A DNA stretch of 64,000 nt from Halictus rubicundus (GCF_050948215.1 NC_135152.1:7288310-7352309); one strand, 5' to 3'; counted from the first letter of the stretch, positions 47,058-59,949 are shown. Program-made: numbers and translations. Notes: generated by a model not told the origin, from the sequence alone.

Positions 47058-47603
47058 AAAGTGTCCTTCGTTTCTACAGGAATTCTCAGCAATTTTTTTA
47101 TAATATATGCCTCATGCCTAGCTTCAGAATAGGGCACAGGAGTCGTTTATCAAATTTCTTTGAAAAGCAGAAAAATAGGATCGATCGATCAGTTGGCGAA
47201 TTCGGGGAGCGTAGATCGTTTTCGTCGAGATTAATGTCCGTGCGGTCGATGGGTCCCGCAGAGAATGACGAGAGAGCAAGGGAGAGAGAGAAAGAAAGGG
47301 GAAAGGGAATGAAAATAAAAATATGCGGACCCGGTCAGGATGTAATTTTGAGGCAGATGTGCGGGTACACGAGAGAGGGAGATCATCGCACTCCGCGAGC
47401 AAGGAGCAGCTGAAGTAGCGTGAGAAAATGCGGCGACCGCTCCGACAGATGATAATGACCGAAGGGCAGAGTCAGGGCCGTAACCATTTAGCGGATTTAC
47501 GAAGAACCACCGCGGCTGAAAACCGCATTTCCCGATGTCTTTTCTCGATGTCCTCCGCTTCGATCTTCCTCCACCGTCCAACACACATTTCTATAACACT
47601 TAC

Positions 47604-47662
47604 TTGAATTAGGGCCCAGGGAACTATATCCGCTATCGCATATGTCCAATTCGTAACCATGA
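47604..47662 (-). CDS. Possible upstream exon of the FAM107-like gene
   Basis: Read leftwards, a TTTCAAG acceptor is followed by an open stretch encoding HGYELDICDSGYSSLGPNS and a strong GTAAGT donor. It leaves one base (A), which joins the two bases (GG) at the start of the exon at 44323 to keep that exon's frame. The residue mix looks coding, but the acceptor is weak (AAG) and no homologue is recognised. RNA evidence would decide it. Confidence 0.33.
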
Positions 47663-48299
47663 CTTGAAACAAACGTAACCTCTCTCGAAATAAAACTGAT
47701 TGATTGCAGTAAGCTCTAATCGTATATGTTAAAAAAACTTTGAGAAATCATTAAAGAAAGAAATTTTATCCAGTTATTTTATGTCACTCAACTTAGCATC
47801 AAGGCACGAAATGAATTAAGGAAACGAGGGCCAGATGAGGGTTAATTGGATCAATCGTTATCTGAATAAATGCAATTTACTACCAGGAAAATAATTATTC
47901 TATTATCCGAGACTTCCTTTATGCTAGTATCTTTATCCAGGTCTGTACCAACCCTCCCGAAGACCACAAACATTTTTATACTCATAATTCATTTCTCTTA
48001 TTTTATTTTATTTGTCTCTCTAATTTATTTCTTTTTAATTTGTTTCTCTCCTAAATCTTGTTTTGCGTTGAACCTACGACTCCATCGCGTACATTAACTT
48101 ACACTTCTCCACTTAAATTCCTCCAACGACTCGAAACAGCCGTGCCCATCGGATAATCCTGGCCCATTGTCAGCTAATTCGTCACAAAAGGCTCTAATCT
48201 CCAGAAACTGTGCAGCAGAGTTCCAAGTTTCTGATTCAACGATTCCCCTCCCAAAGAACGAGCGATCGATCTCGTCTCGATAAAGCGAGCAGTCGTCAC

Positions 48300-48461
48300 T
48301 AGACTGCGGATGTTTATGCAATTTGTAATTTTGGGGGGAAAATTTTCACAAACTGGAGAATAAAATATTATTTTTCAGTGGCCTTAATAGATCTTTATAG
48401 AATTTCATGTTCCAGCATTTTTTAAATATTTTCGGAAGCGAAAAACGCATAAAGCTCCGCA
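48300..48461. mobile_element. hAT-type MITE (TAGACTGCGG family), right tip shortened
   Basis: TAGACTGCGGATGTTTATGCA at the left pairs with CGCATAAAGCTCCGCA at the right. Flanks are GTCGTCAC (48292-48299) and GTCGTCGC (48462-48469), matching at 7 of 8 positions if the right end has lost its last five bases (GTCTA). The interior word TTCAGCATTT-like TTCCAGCATTT is shared with the 55632 copy. Confidence 0.65.
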
Positions 48462-49083
48462 GTCGTCGCTTAGGGCAGCTAACGAACAACTTTCTTGCCG
48501 GCGCATCAGAAGGGAAACGGCTCGGAGGCTCGATTTTTATGAGCGAAAAGTGAATTTCACGGACGAATTTGCTCAGCGAAGCGCGACGTCCGTGCTGAAT
48601 ACCTGTGCCACTCGTAACCGATCTTTCGTGGAATTAGGTTCGCGACAAGCGATCGTCGAGGGAGGTCGAGAGTGGGAGGTTTAGACACGAAAGTAATTTT
48701 TCCTAGCGAGAAACGGCCTCGATCGAGGCTCCGATCTCTCGCGACAAAGGATGTTCCAGGGACACTCGGACGCTTTCGATTTCCATTAGCACGTGTGTGC
48801 CCTCCTCATCATGGCTGGCGTCAAGCCAACGAGCAATTAAACCGAGAGAAGCCTCGAATTGATACGCGGCGGCGAAAGTAATCGGGGGTTGTTCCTACTC
48901 TATACTAATATCGACCTAGTTTCGGTAAAGACCAATTCCGAGAGCCGTTTTTCTCGACGCGAACCGGGGCAGAAAAATTGCCAGCAGTCTGTTATGGTTC
49001 TTCTCGCGATAACTGTCGAGAGACGCCGTGACTCTTTGATCAGAGTTGGGGCCCTCGGTGTTTGATACCTTGTTCGCGACAAT

Positions 49084-49275
49084 GGATATTAAAAAGGAGA
49101 TATGTAACATACATATTAACTGATCTCAATGAAAACAATTTAATACCCCTTTTTTAATATTCATTACGCTGTAAAAATAAATAATTATATTTATTTTAAT
49201 ATTCTAAATTTTTTATTTCAATATAGGCACAGTGATTGGTACGCTCACAGGAATTGGGTCCCTCACCCCACGTCA
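49084..49275. mobile_element. Long-hairpin MITE, partial copy 3
   Basis: The right half is clear: AATATAGGCACAGTGATTGG, then GGAATTGGGTCCCTCACC, matching the ends at 2611 and 47057. The inner words GGAGATATGTAACATACATATT and ACTGATCTCAATGAAAACAATT (each shared in part with copies 1 and 2) lie at the left. The outer left end is missing. Confidence 0.55.
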
Positions 49276-50389
49276 AATTCAACCTACCGAGCGTTGAAAC
49301 TGTCTGGTGTGTGTAATAGAAAATCGAAAAATTAAAAATTTTAAATTTAAAAGTAAAAATAAAGAATTGAAAATTAGGGCTGAACGGTTCGAAACGAGTC
49401 TAGCAAACCGGGAACGGGCTGATTCGCGGAACACGGGCACTTCGAAGGGTTATAATCGGTCGGCACGATTGATATTCAGGGTGCGCAGGGGGTGCAGACA
49501 ATGGCGAACACCATAGGCAAGCTCGGGCATCCTTTTCAACGCGTCGCGGGAGATTTGGTCAATGAGACCAAAGCGTACCGACCATACTGATCCAGCATGA
49601 TCTGATGCGCCGCCTTTTATTGTCAGTTAGGGCTCTTTACTGCAGGATCCTCGTGTACCATAATCACAATAATAAAAGAAAAAAAAAGTACAGAGAGAAC
49701 GAGCGAAGGGACAGGAAAAGATACATCGATGAAACGTGACTCACCGTTTGTTAAACCGTCGCAGCTGTCCGCGTCGCTCTTCAAACCGTTAGCGATCACC
49801 TGGAACAATTATATGCATGATTAACGGAGAGCTCAAGACAGTTATTAATTAGTAGAGTATTCGTATGCGGTTGGTGTGCACAGCTTCGAACCAGTTGCAT
49901 GCTAATTCGCGAATCGCTCGTGCGGGAAATGCGCGTGACCTTTGCCGGCGACGTGCGTTAAGATTCGAATTCGAATCGGTTTCCCGCCCTTTTTTGGCGC
50001 GAATGCTCGGCTGGATTTGCATTCGAACTGTTGTCTGCAACCTTTTTGGTTGACGAGCGACTTCCTAGGATATTGTTATTGTTGTTGTTGTTGATTTGGC
50101 GAGATCCGATAGAAACGAAAAATATGTTTAGAAACACCGTATTTACAAAATCGAAGGATAGACAAATGGTTAATAATATTTAAAAGACAGAAATGCGAAT
50201 TCAGAAGCACGAAACACAATAGCAATTTGTATTAATATTTCTGATATAATTAAACGGAAAAATACAAGCATTTAGACGCACAAAATACCTGATTTAAGTG
50301 AAGAACATAGAAATTCAAAAGCACGAAGCAAATTAATTTATAGACAAACACCGGATAGATTTGAAGTGAAAAATGCAGAAATGAAGAAT

Positions 50390-50650
50390 AGAATGCAATT
50401 AAGAATAAAATTAAGAATACAATAAAGAACAAAATAAAGAATACAATTAGGAATAAAATAAAGTATACCTTAAAGAATCAAATTTAAAATAAAATAGAGA
50501 TCAAAATAAAGAACACAATTAGGAATAAAATTAAGCATACAATTAGGAATAAAATAGAGAATAAAATAAAGTATACCATAAAGAATAAAATTAAAAATAA
50601 AATAGAGATCAAAATAAAGAATAAAATGAAGAATAAAATAAAGTGAAACC
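50390..50650. repeat. AT-rich tandem array of about 11-bp AATAAAATAAAG-type units
   Basis: More than twenty imperfect units of the form AAGAATAAAAT / AAGAATACAAT follow one another. The reverse strand gives a meaningless Phe/Tyr/Ile-rich open frame, which I do not call a gene. Confidence 0.8.
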
Positions 50651-51379
50651 CACATATACCAAAATTTCAAAGATCATTTGCAGTTATGAACGTAAGAATG
50701 AATCGTTGAGTGCTATATTGTACGTATCGGGGAATTTAGGTTTGCAGTGAACATCGTTCGAACCGATCAAACGGTTACGCTGTAACATTTAATTGTGATG
50801 AAACTGCCGATTGCGCCGCGTTCATTGTACTTTCGCTCGCTTTCACTCTCTTCTGCGTCTGTGTTCTCCAACCGTGTGCGACAGACAGTTTTCATTGTTT
50901 CTCTTTTTTGTTATTTTTATTTCTACCGGTGCTTCCGGCGAGCGATGTCGCACGGTATCGGTATCGTTGACATTAATCAAGCGTCCGACACTTACGTAAA
51001 CGATTACTATCGCGGTGTCTCTCGATCCGATGGATTCACGTGTGACGAGAAATCTAAGGAACAAGATCGAAAGTACTTATGGACCGATTCAAGGTTAATT
51101 GTGTCGATCGTTGAAATGCGCTTTTTAGCACTTAAACTGTAATACTGCACTTTTTTTTATAATTAAACACGAAATCTAACACTTAAAACTGTGCTCTTCA
51201 ATGTTTAAGTACAAGACTGCAAACTGTATAAGAAACTGTGAAACATAAAAATTTATAAATAGGGGACATAGAAATTCAAGGACACCAAACATTCTTGATA
51301 TAATTAAAACGTAAAAATTCAGAGGTATATAAAAATTCAATTACAAAGCATACAAAATATAAAATTTAAGAGTTCAAAA

Positions 51380-51717
51380 GTGCCTAATGAAACTAGAGTA
51401 GAGGATACAAACGGTCAGAAATATAAAATACAAAATCAAGGGATACCACGACACTAAAAAAATTAAAATAAAAAGGATTTCAATTTGGAAACACAAAATA
51501 TAAAATTGAAGGGTACAAAAGTGCTTAATGAAACTAGAGTGGAGGATACAAACAGTCAGAAATATAAAATACAAAATCAAAGGACACCATGACACTAAAA
51601 AAATTAAAATAAAAAGGATTTCAATTTGGAAACACAAAATATAAAATTGAATGGTACAAAAGTGGCTAATAAAACTAGACTGGGGGATACGAACGCTCAA
51701 AGATATAAAATTAAATC
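51380..51717. repeat. 141-bp tandem repeat, about 2.3 copies
   Basis: Units begin at 51380, 51521 and 51662 with GTGCCTAATGAAACTAGA or a near copy. They share GGATACAAACGGTCAGAAATA, AAAATCAAGGGATACCA and AAAAGGATTTCAATTTGG. The first two units are about 95% identical by eye, so the duplication is fairly young. The third is partial. Confidence 0.85.
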
Positions 51718-53081
51718 GAAAGCTAGGAAAATGTAAAAGAACGTAATGCTATGAGAACATAAAGAATGTGCTCCAATGCGAAGTACAATTGCCACCGCGA
51801 TGCTAATAAGGTCGTGCTCTAACGAAGCTATTTATACACGAGTGACAAATCAATTTTTCCTTTTAGAATCCCGTCGCCGCTCGACGATGCAACAAAGGCC
51901 TAATCATTGTCACTGTAGCATTGAAATTCTCAAGGTGATCATCGGCTCGGAGTTGGCGGAGTGCTAGAATAGTTTTCCCTTGGACGGGACCATTATCGAC
52001 CGCTGATATCGAGGACGGAAGTTCCCGCTGATAACTGGGCCACGTGGACGTATCTTGGCCCAAAGGAAAAATATTGAAATTGCTCCGAAAATTCTCGTCC
52101 ATGAAAATATTTAATTAATTAAAATACCTTGAGTGCTGCGTCTCTCGGAAATGGAAGATGGAATTGATAGACCAAATGTATAAATGGGCTCCGAAACGCG
52201 AAGGGCTTGAAATTAACCATTCAATTTTGAATCCGTGAAATCAATTACTTTAATTCTATGGAACTTTGAATATTGCTTAGTCGACACTCGAAATAATAAA
52301 ATATTAATTTTGTACTCTAGTTTGTTAAAATTGGGTTATAAAATTCCATAAATTCCCTCAGTCTAATCGGAGACTCTCTTGCAATTTCCGAAAATTGTGC
52401 TGCTCGAAGTTTTACATGTTTTTAAAATATTGTTGATCGTTCGAAGAGCTGAGTCAATTAAAATCGTTGTTATTCGTCTGGAGAATAAATGACGCAGTCG
52501 GTTGTCGGAAGAGTGACCACACGGGGTCAACAGTCGCGCATTGAAGTTAGTATACCATCGAAGCAGCTCGTAACGAGAGAGGGTTAAGAACTTTGCTAAG
52601 AAAGGTTAAGAATAATGGAAACTAGGGGGGAGAAAACAGGTAGTCTAGAATTACTCGGAGGGGCACGGCAATTCTTTCGAAATTACGACAGCCCTCTCTC
52701 TCTCTCTCTCTTTTGCTCTCTTTCATTCGCCCCTCGTTGTTTCCCGCTTCTGTTTCGCTCTCTCGTTGATATTGCGACGAGAAGAGCGCCACGATTCAAA
52801 GGTCACCGACTCCGGGAGAGGCTGCTCGAAAATCAACCGGAGAAAAGCCCCGTGTAAGCGATCAAAACTTGAAAGAGAGAGAGAGAGGGAGAAAGAGAGA
52901 GAGAAAGAGCTGGAAACAATAGTCTCGGCGAAGAATCCGCGAGCGCCAACGAGAGATAATATATTCGAGCGCGAAGAGGCTGCACCGGAAGTCGACGCGA
53001 ATGACGACAATCATTCAGCTGTGGAGCACACAGACTCGGTTCGAACTCCAATCTTCGATTGCTATGGCGGTACATAATTAC

Positions 53082-53210
53082 TAGACTGCGGTTCTTCAAA
53101 ATAAAAATGTTCTTGCAATCGCAAGACACGGGAGCTACATAAACTATTTATTTCGTTCTCTAATCATTTTAACAGAGCCGGAAGTAATACAGTAAGACTG
53201 TCAATAAATG
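53082..53210. mobile_element. TAGACTGCGG-family MITE, left part
   Basis: TAGACTGCGGTTCTTCAAAATAAAAATG is followed by CTTGCAATCGCAAGACACGGG and TCATTTTAACAG. It resembles the 3308 and 37492 copies in the same order. No right terminus is visible, so the end coordinate is approximate. Confidence 0.5.
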
Positions 53211-54422
53211 TTTTCACTGTTTCGTATGTGATCGAGTTATTTTTAATCCTTTGCGCTCGTAGCCATTTCAACTCTAAAATGAAACATTTCTTCCGACCTA
53301 GAATACTTCATTCCATATATATTTTTTCATGTTATAAATACGAAAATGGTGCAATTTACTCGTACAGTACTGAAATGTTTAGTAATTTATTAAATTTACA
53401 AACAAATTTAATAATGTAAAAAATATTTTGAATAATGATACAGGAATTTTTAGTGGCGCCTTACAGTCGCCATTCGAGTGCTAAGGGCTAAAAATACTTA
53501 GCTCAAACATTTCTTTTACATTACACCTTTTTCTGATTCGAGAAACGCCATATAAAGTGGAGGAGACCACCATACTCGGAAGATTAGCGAGTCTCCCAAT
53601 GCCTCCGGAATTCAGGAATTCCGCGAATTTAGGCTCGCTAAAACTCTCCGGAAGCGAGTAGGCTCGAAGGAACGCGGAAGAAGCCGAACCCCCTAGGTCG
53701 CATTCCTCGGGTTCCTCGGCGCTGTCGTGGCTCCAGGGCGGGAAAAAGGCTGGTCGGTCCGGAGACCTAATTGCGAGCAACAGGGAGACGATGGTTTCGA
53801 TGTCCAGGACACTCGGCAGGAAGCTAATTGCTCGTCCGCAGGCGCGTGAACACGCGTGCGTAACGCTCTCTCCAGCGCGAGCGCGCGCGTTGTCCCCCTC
53901 TGTTCCTGCCGACTGTTTGCAAGCTCGCTTGTTCCACGGTGTAACACACGTAACCGGTAGCCACGGTTAAACGAGTTACGATGATCGGCTTTGGCCGTGG
54001 GGGTCGCAAGTCCGGAAGGAAGTGGAAAATATTAACGTCACCCGCGGAACAGGGGGAAGCCGGTTATCCCCTCTGTCGGTGGTTCTTTCGCATTGTGATC
54101 GATGGAAACGGCTTTAAAACAGGGGACACCGTGAACACGCCATGGGACCCAGGAGTACCCTTCTCGCCTACGCCGAGCCTCTCTTTTTTTTTCCACCGTT
54201 TTCCACCCTTCCGTTGCTAGAAGTGACGCTGAATGCGCCCCGACGGAACTGCCAAGTTGTTTTTGCCATGTGTACGCGCGACTTTTTAACTGAGTTTGAA
54301 ATTATTAAGAATCTGTCGATCCAATATTTCCATTAACATTCAATTCCTTTTGCTAAGCTTCTGTTGAGCTCGTTTATTAGGTCCATTTCTGGTTCTGCAG
54401 CAGATTAATGGAACGTCTAGGG

Positions 54423-54568
54423 CAGAGCTGTCCAGCGTCTGCCCGTACGGGCAGCGATTTTCTTGCCCTGGGCGTGCCACGCTCCTGCGGGCACGAAGCC
54501 ACGCCTCTGCGGGCGAGGTTGCATGTATTTAATAATACATAAGCTAATAGGTATGTTGAGCAGCTCTG
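54423..54568. mobile_element. hAT-like MITE with CAGAGCTG ends and perfect 8-bp duplication
   Basis: The element starts CAGAGCTGTCCAGC and ends GAGCAGCTCTG; the ends are inverted repeats with the CAGAG start common in hAT elements. It is flanked on both sides by GTCTAGGG (54415-54422 and 54569-54576). It is 146 bp, GC-rich inside (CTGCGGGCACGAAGCC) and non-coding. It is unrelated in sequence to the TAGACTGCGG family. Confidence 0.8.
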
Positions 54569-54570
54569 GT

Positions 54571-54920
54571 CTAGGGCTTTCGCCGGGTACCTCGAACAGA
54601 AAGAGTGATAGGGCTACTCTATCGGGAGATAAATCTGGCTTGAATCTCGCTCATTGTATGCTTACGCTGTAAATTATATTTATTGCGTGGTTGCATTTCC
54701 AATGGTGAAATAATTCGATATGGCATCTAGGGCCTAGGGCTCCCGCCATGTGCCTCGAATAAAAAAGATGGTAAGGTTGCGCTGGGAGTTACACGTGGCC
54801 TGATTCTTACACGTTGCATTACTATACTGTTGCTTACATCAGGTCACTATCTGATAGTGTTTTTGATTATACGGCAGCTCAATATAGCACCTAGGGCTTC
54901 CTCCATGTACCTCGAATGAG
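54571..54920. repeat. About 160-bp diverged tandem repeat
   Basis: The word CTAGGGCTTTCGCCGGGTAC followed by CTCGAA recurs in altered form at 54571, 54734 and 54891, each time followed by a short A/G-rich stretch. Spacing is about 160 bases. The hAT-like MITE inserted into the left copy. Confidence 0.6.
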
Positions 54921-55631
54921 AACGACAGGGAAGAGAAGGACCTCCGTCTTGAAGCGAAAGTTTCTCAACACCAGGGACGGACCAATCGATAATATTTCAA
55001 TTACAAATTCGAAGTCTATTTTGCAGAATATTTTTAACCCTCCGCCGTGGAGCGTGCAATGGCGGCAGCTTTCGTTGCAAAGTCGAGTGGGCGTTCGAGA
55101 ATAGATCTCTTTCACGGGCCGAGACAACGATCGGGCCGCACTTAGCGAAAAACCTGTTACGTCCGCGCTTTTTCCAACAGCTGCGCTCATTGTTAGTGTT
55201 CTTTCGCAGCTTGGTGCTTGAAAACGATCGCGACAAAAGACGAGGTTGTCCTACATAGGCCGAGAAGCTTACGTAACTTGGCGACACCGGCAACTATCTT
55301 TGCCGCCTATTTTTCCCGACGGTGCGCAACGTGTTTTCTGGCTTGTTTTCCAGCTGCGACACCGGTGCATCGCGGGGGAAAAAAAAAGAACAAACAAACA
55401 GAACTAGGCTAAAAGCATCCACATACGTTGCTCGCGGCTCATTATGCGCAGCTAACTTTACGCGAGGACCGCGGCGCTAATCTCTTCGCCGGCGTCTCTC
55501 TTTCGGGAACGATCGAACGCGACGTGTTCGATTAATCTTATGCTTCTAGGATGTCGGACGAGCATCTTGATTTTCACACGTTCGTTAACAATTTCAGAGT
55601 GTGCATATCACATCTGCGCGAGTGTGCTTAT

Positions 55632-55747
55632 TAGACTGCGGATTGTTTACGCAGCTCCCAATTTTTGCAGGCAAACTTTGAGAAAGCGGAATCAAAATAA
55701 TATTTATATAAAATTTATGTAAATAAATTTCAGCATTTATTGGAACT
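55632..55747. mobile_element. TAGACTGCGG-family MITE, left part
   Basis: TAGACTGCGGATTGTTTACGCA opens a stretch whose interior (TTTCAGCATTTATTGG) resembles the 48300 copy. The right terminus is not recognisable. Confidence 0.5.
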
Positions 55748-56479
55748 TGCGCCGCCATGCCCAAACGGGCATTGTATTTTCATTTGGTCGAAACGATAAT
55801 TATTTCACGATTATTAAAGTTTGTAAAGACGCTCCACTGGAAATGATTGCACTTGCTCAATCACATAGGAATCACACTAAAAACCGGAAAAAATCTAAAT
55901 AAACTCGATCGTGCTATTTCTATCCAACGTATTATCACTCTCAGTGATCGGTAGGTTCGCTGTTGATGGATACCATACAGAGTAAAAATTTCAGAATAAA
56001 CATTCGGTATTTAATGGGTTAAATGACGGCACTCGGATCGTCCCAAAGAATATCGGGAACAGTATGGAAACCTGTTAACGAGAAATTCGTCGGTCTATGA
56101 TCGACGGGGCTCGTTCCAAGCAGGCCATAAAACAATGGAGTATCGTTCGCAAATCGCAGCACACTTTCCGGCCAGTTTTTGCGCAGTTTCCTCGTTCGAC
56201 GGCGAAGCCGTTATTTCTCGTCAGACCGTCGAAGCAATAAATAGTTCCAATTAAGAGACCCAGTCAAGACTGGGAGCTAAAAAGAGCGAGCAAGAGAGAG
56301 AGAGAGAGAGAGAGAGGAGAGGCAGCAATGTTGTGAGTAGAACGAGTTTCCATCGTGTCCGCCGGTTTCCCCGTGTCGGTGAACACAATGAACACACCGG
56401 CACGAACGATACGATCTCTCGTATCGTATCGGTTTGAAGCTTCGGTGAAAGCGCCCGGGGAATTAAGTTTTATCCTGTA

Positions 56480-56504
56480 GCCGCCGCCGCCGCCGCCGCC
56501 GCCA
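56480..56504. repeat. (GCC)n microsatellite
   Basis: About eight consecutive CCG units are present in a GC-rich patch, with no convincing coding frame around them. Confidence 0.9.
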
Positions 56505-56861
56505 TCGCCGTCTGTCGAAGCTGAACGAAATTATTGCTCGTTAGGACGATCGGCTTGCTACCGCCGGATGCTTACTTTCGCGCGTCCCATCGCCAGAAGA
56601 TCGATCTCTTTTGTTGCGCGTTTTTCTCGGACATTCCCCGTGTCCTGAACGTTACTTTCGTTGACCACAGGGTCGGCCACCTGCTCGAGACACCGTGGAG
56701 TTACCCTAATGGGCCCCAAACCTGTTCGTTTAACTTCACACGCTGAACCTACCACCGCCGGTCGAAATGACCGGTTCCAGATTTTTTATTTCGCAATTAC
56801 TACAATCATGAAGATACTTCCGTGGGAAATTACGAAATAAATATGTTTAGTACAGCACATA

Positions 56862-57051
56862 CAGTGAATTCTCGTTATATGTCAACAGCACGGGTCTTGT
56901 CAGCGTCGTGCATCGTCTAGGAGACACAACCCGAGCCCCGTTTTATGTTTACGAGCTTCGTGGCCCCTCGCGGGATATACCCCGCAGCAGTGGGGATAAT
57001 TCTGCGACGTTTATCGTCCAGGCCTTGGCGACATATATCGAGAAATCACTG
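56862..57051. mobile_element. TA-flanked mariner/pogo-like MITE
   Basis: CAGTGAATTCTCGTTATATG at the left pairs with CATATATCGAGAAATCACTG at the right. Each end is flanked by TA (56860-56861 and 57052-57053). The 190-bp interior is GC-richer than its surroundings and non-coding. Confidence 0.65.
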
Positions 57052-59949
57052 TATTATAATACGAACCTTGCAAAATCTAAATAAATTCGATATCGTCATT
57101 TTTATAAGACAACACGTATCACTTTCAAGGCTCGGTAGGTTTAGTGTTAACTAATTGCCCAGTAGTGGAATTTATTTAATTATACAGTTACGTAAATTGT
57201 TTTTGTAACTTCGCCTGTTCTTGAAACAAATGACATCGGTATAAACTGAACAACTATTAGTGGACCAATAGCAGAATCAATTTGGATTACTTTCTACCCA
57301 GTTATCCGATCGCGCGGTTATGTAAATTTTCTACTACCCGTTGGTAAAAGCATTTTAACGACGCACTAAGCCGCTGTACTTAGGATGCATATTGAAAATT
57401 TCGAAACCCATGCCGCGCTATAAATGCGCAAAGAAGAGATCTCTCTTAATATATCGTGACGAGGCTACATTGCACTTATTGTGTTGGCCCATAAATCACT
57501 TCCGTTTTCCTTGCTTTTCCGGGACGCTCCTCGCGTAATAGTCATCCGTTACAATATATTCTGCTTCATTACGCAACCTCGCGAGTATTATTCAATTAAC
57601 ACGCGTCGGCTGCACGCGTGACGTCATGCTGCATTGGAAATTTTTATTGCGATCTGAAAACCCGCACAATAACAGAACACTGATACAGAAATGATTAGGA
57701 CAGGAAATACATTTTCATTGAAATTCTGCTTCTTGTAACGGATGAGCAGACAATATTATTTTGCACAGGGAGCCATCATTTTCTGATCAGCGATATTGGC
57801 AATCGTAAATGACTCCTTACTTTGCTAACTGTGAAGATCAATAGGTAAACAAATCGTGGATAATTGAAACAGAAAAAGAATTCTGTATTTTTTTTTTAGA
57901 GATTTTGAAATTAGTCAATAAAAAGAAAGTTTTGATAATAATTGGGGAGATCGGCTGACGAGCGGTGGGGGTTTGAAGAATTTTTTTATTTTTTATTTCT
58001 GGAGCTTTTGCTTCTTCCTTAACGTCGGGATACTAAAATTGCGATGACGAGGATCGAATAGTGGGGGTTGAAAATGAAGAGGAAAACAAAATCCTAACGG
58101 GAGTTGGACGATTAACAGGTTGTAACGGGCCCGACGAATCTGCGGGCGAAAGGTCAGTAAATTTTTCGATAAAACAGCTCGCCGGGCGCGCGTTACTCTC
58201 GAGACAGCTTGGGCGCACGCACCGCTGCGTTTCGAATTGCAAAACGGCTTGACGAACCCGTGCAAAACCTTCTCTCTTTCTCTTTCTCGTTTCGCTCACA
58301 TGCACGATTGCTCCGGGACGCGACAACGTTTCAGCGCGCCTCGAATCGATCCGTTTCGACGACCAACGGGTCCACGTTTTTCGCGAACACTTGGGAGAAA
58401 ACCAGTGGAAAATAGAAACAAACCACCGCGAGAGGCTCCGCAGTCGTTAGCGGACTGCAATTCGCTTCGTGCGAACTTTTCTTTCCCGGCAAAAGTCCAC
58501 CAGAATTAAAAGGAAAATAAAATGACGCTGTTTTTCTGGAAATATTTCCGAAGATATTCGCAAGCTGTGCGAATGCATACAATTTTGCAGTGCGACCATC
58601 CGTGAACCGAGTAAAAGGCAACTGTAAATCCAGCAATATAAAATGAAATTTTCATTTCGCAAATCATAAGCAAAATAAAACAAAACGATCCATTTATTGA
58701 AATGTCTTTTTACAGGCGGTAAGTGCGTACAATTTTGCATATTTAATCACTGAATTTTCAAACAGCTGTCGCGTCAAGAACAACGGAAATAATAAGGGAT
58801 TCACAACGCGTTTAAAGATTTGTGTAAAAGTCTCGATAAATAAACGAAGGAACATTGAAGATTCCTCTTCATCGATCAACTTGTTAAATAAAAATAAAGC
58901 GTGCGAATTTCCGAATGTTCTGGTTCGCCAATTTCCCAGACGTTTTTATAAATTCTAAATGCACGAAACTTGTAGCGTATTCACCCTCGTAAATTCCACC
59001 CCTTCCCTCGAAACGCGTGGGAAGTCTTCCAAAGACACTTCCACCCAGAACAGGGGATGTAGAAAATGTTACAGGAACTTTTACCCACTAAAACCCCCAA
59101 CAGCGGTCGCGTCCCAGTACACATGTGAGGTCTCCGGGAACTTTGCAAACACAACACGCTACCCTGTGGTAGTTTCACCCCTAACGTTCTTCCCGGCGAA
59201 GGTATAGGCTAATCACCTAAGCCAAACTACCCCTTGCCATTCAACCCTGAACCTAAACACAATATCCCATAAATTAAGAAGACTTAACTCGGTGCTCAGG
59301 GGACAATGCTGTGCTGATCTAACTCGATCTCGATCAACTAACTTGTCTGTTCAATGTTTATTAATATTCTCCAATATTAAGGAATGTTCTCCAGGTACTT
59401 CCATATCAAGAAATATTCTGCATATTCTCCAATATTAAGAATGAAGAAAAATTTGTGAAGTGGCCGAAACGGATGAACTTGAAGTGCAGCGACGCAACGG
59501 ATCCGACATGCAACGCCTTTGATCGTGGTCTCGTCCTCTTCCACTGCAGATTTTCCCGCTTGAGTACTTCGCGAGTGGCTTTACCACTCCGAATCACAAC
59601 AACTGTTCTGCGAATCAGTCAGCTGGAGGAATGGACCTAACTCGGAGTTCGAGCACACTATTTAGGCTTGTTTGCATGTCCGAATTGCCACTGATTCCTA
59701 CGGAAATTATATTGCTCGCGAAAGCTCTCTTATCCCAGGGACGGGCAAACAGATAATGTTCAATCTTGTGATCTATTTATCGAGTAATTTGTTCTCGAGT
59801 GTATTTCGTTTGTTCTTCACAGATTTTCTTTATTGTACACTCTGTGCACATTCCCTGCTGTGGCTTTATTTCTTTATATCACCCATCAGACTGTGGAACC
59901 TTTTGATAAATCTTGCGAAAAAATCGATCGAGTAATCTGTATCACAAAT

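Larger units (their letters stand above)
44324..47603. other. Non-coding stretch, probably intron of the FAM107-like gene
   Basis: No convincing exon was found here. It contains a large foldback element (45702-46197), a GC-rich CpG-bearing patch at 46370-46640 that could be a promoter, and a long-hairpin MITE (46826-47057). Confidence 0.4.

Noticed and set aside
51374..51700. 108-codon minus-strand frame with an internal protein repeat
   Set aside because: The repeat is the 141-bp DNA tandem repeat read in a frame; Phe/Ile/Leu-rich composition reflects AT content.
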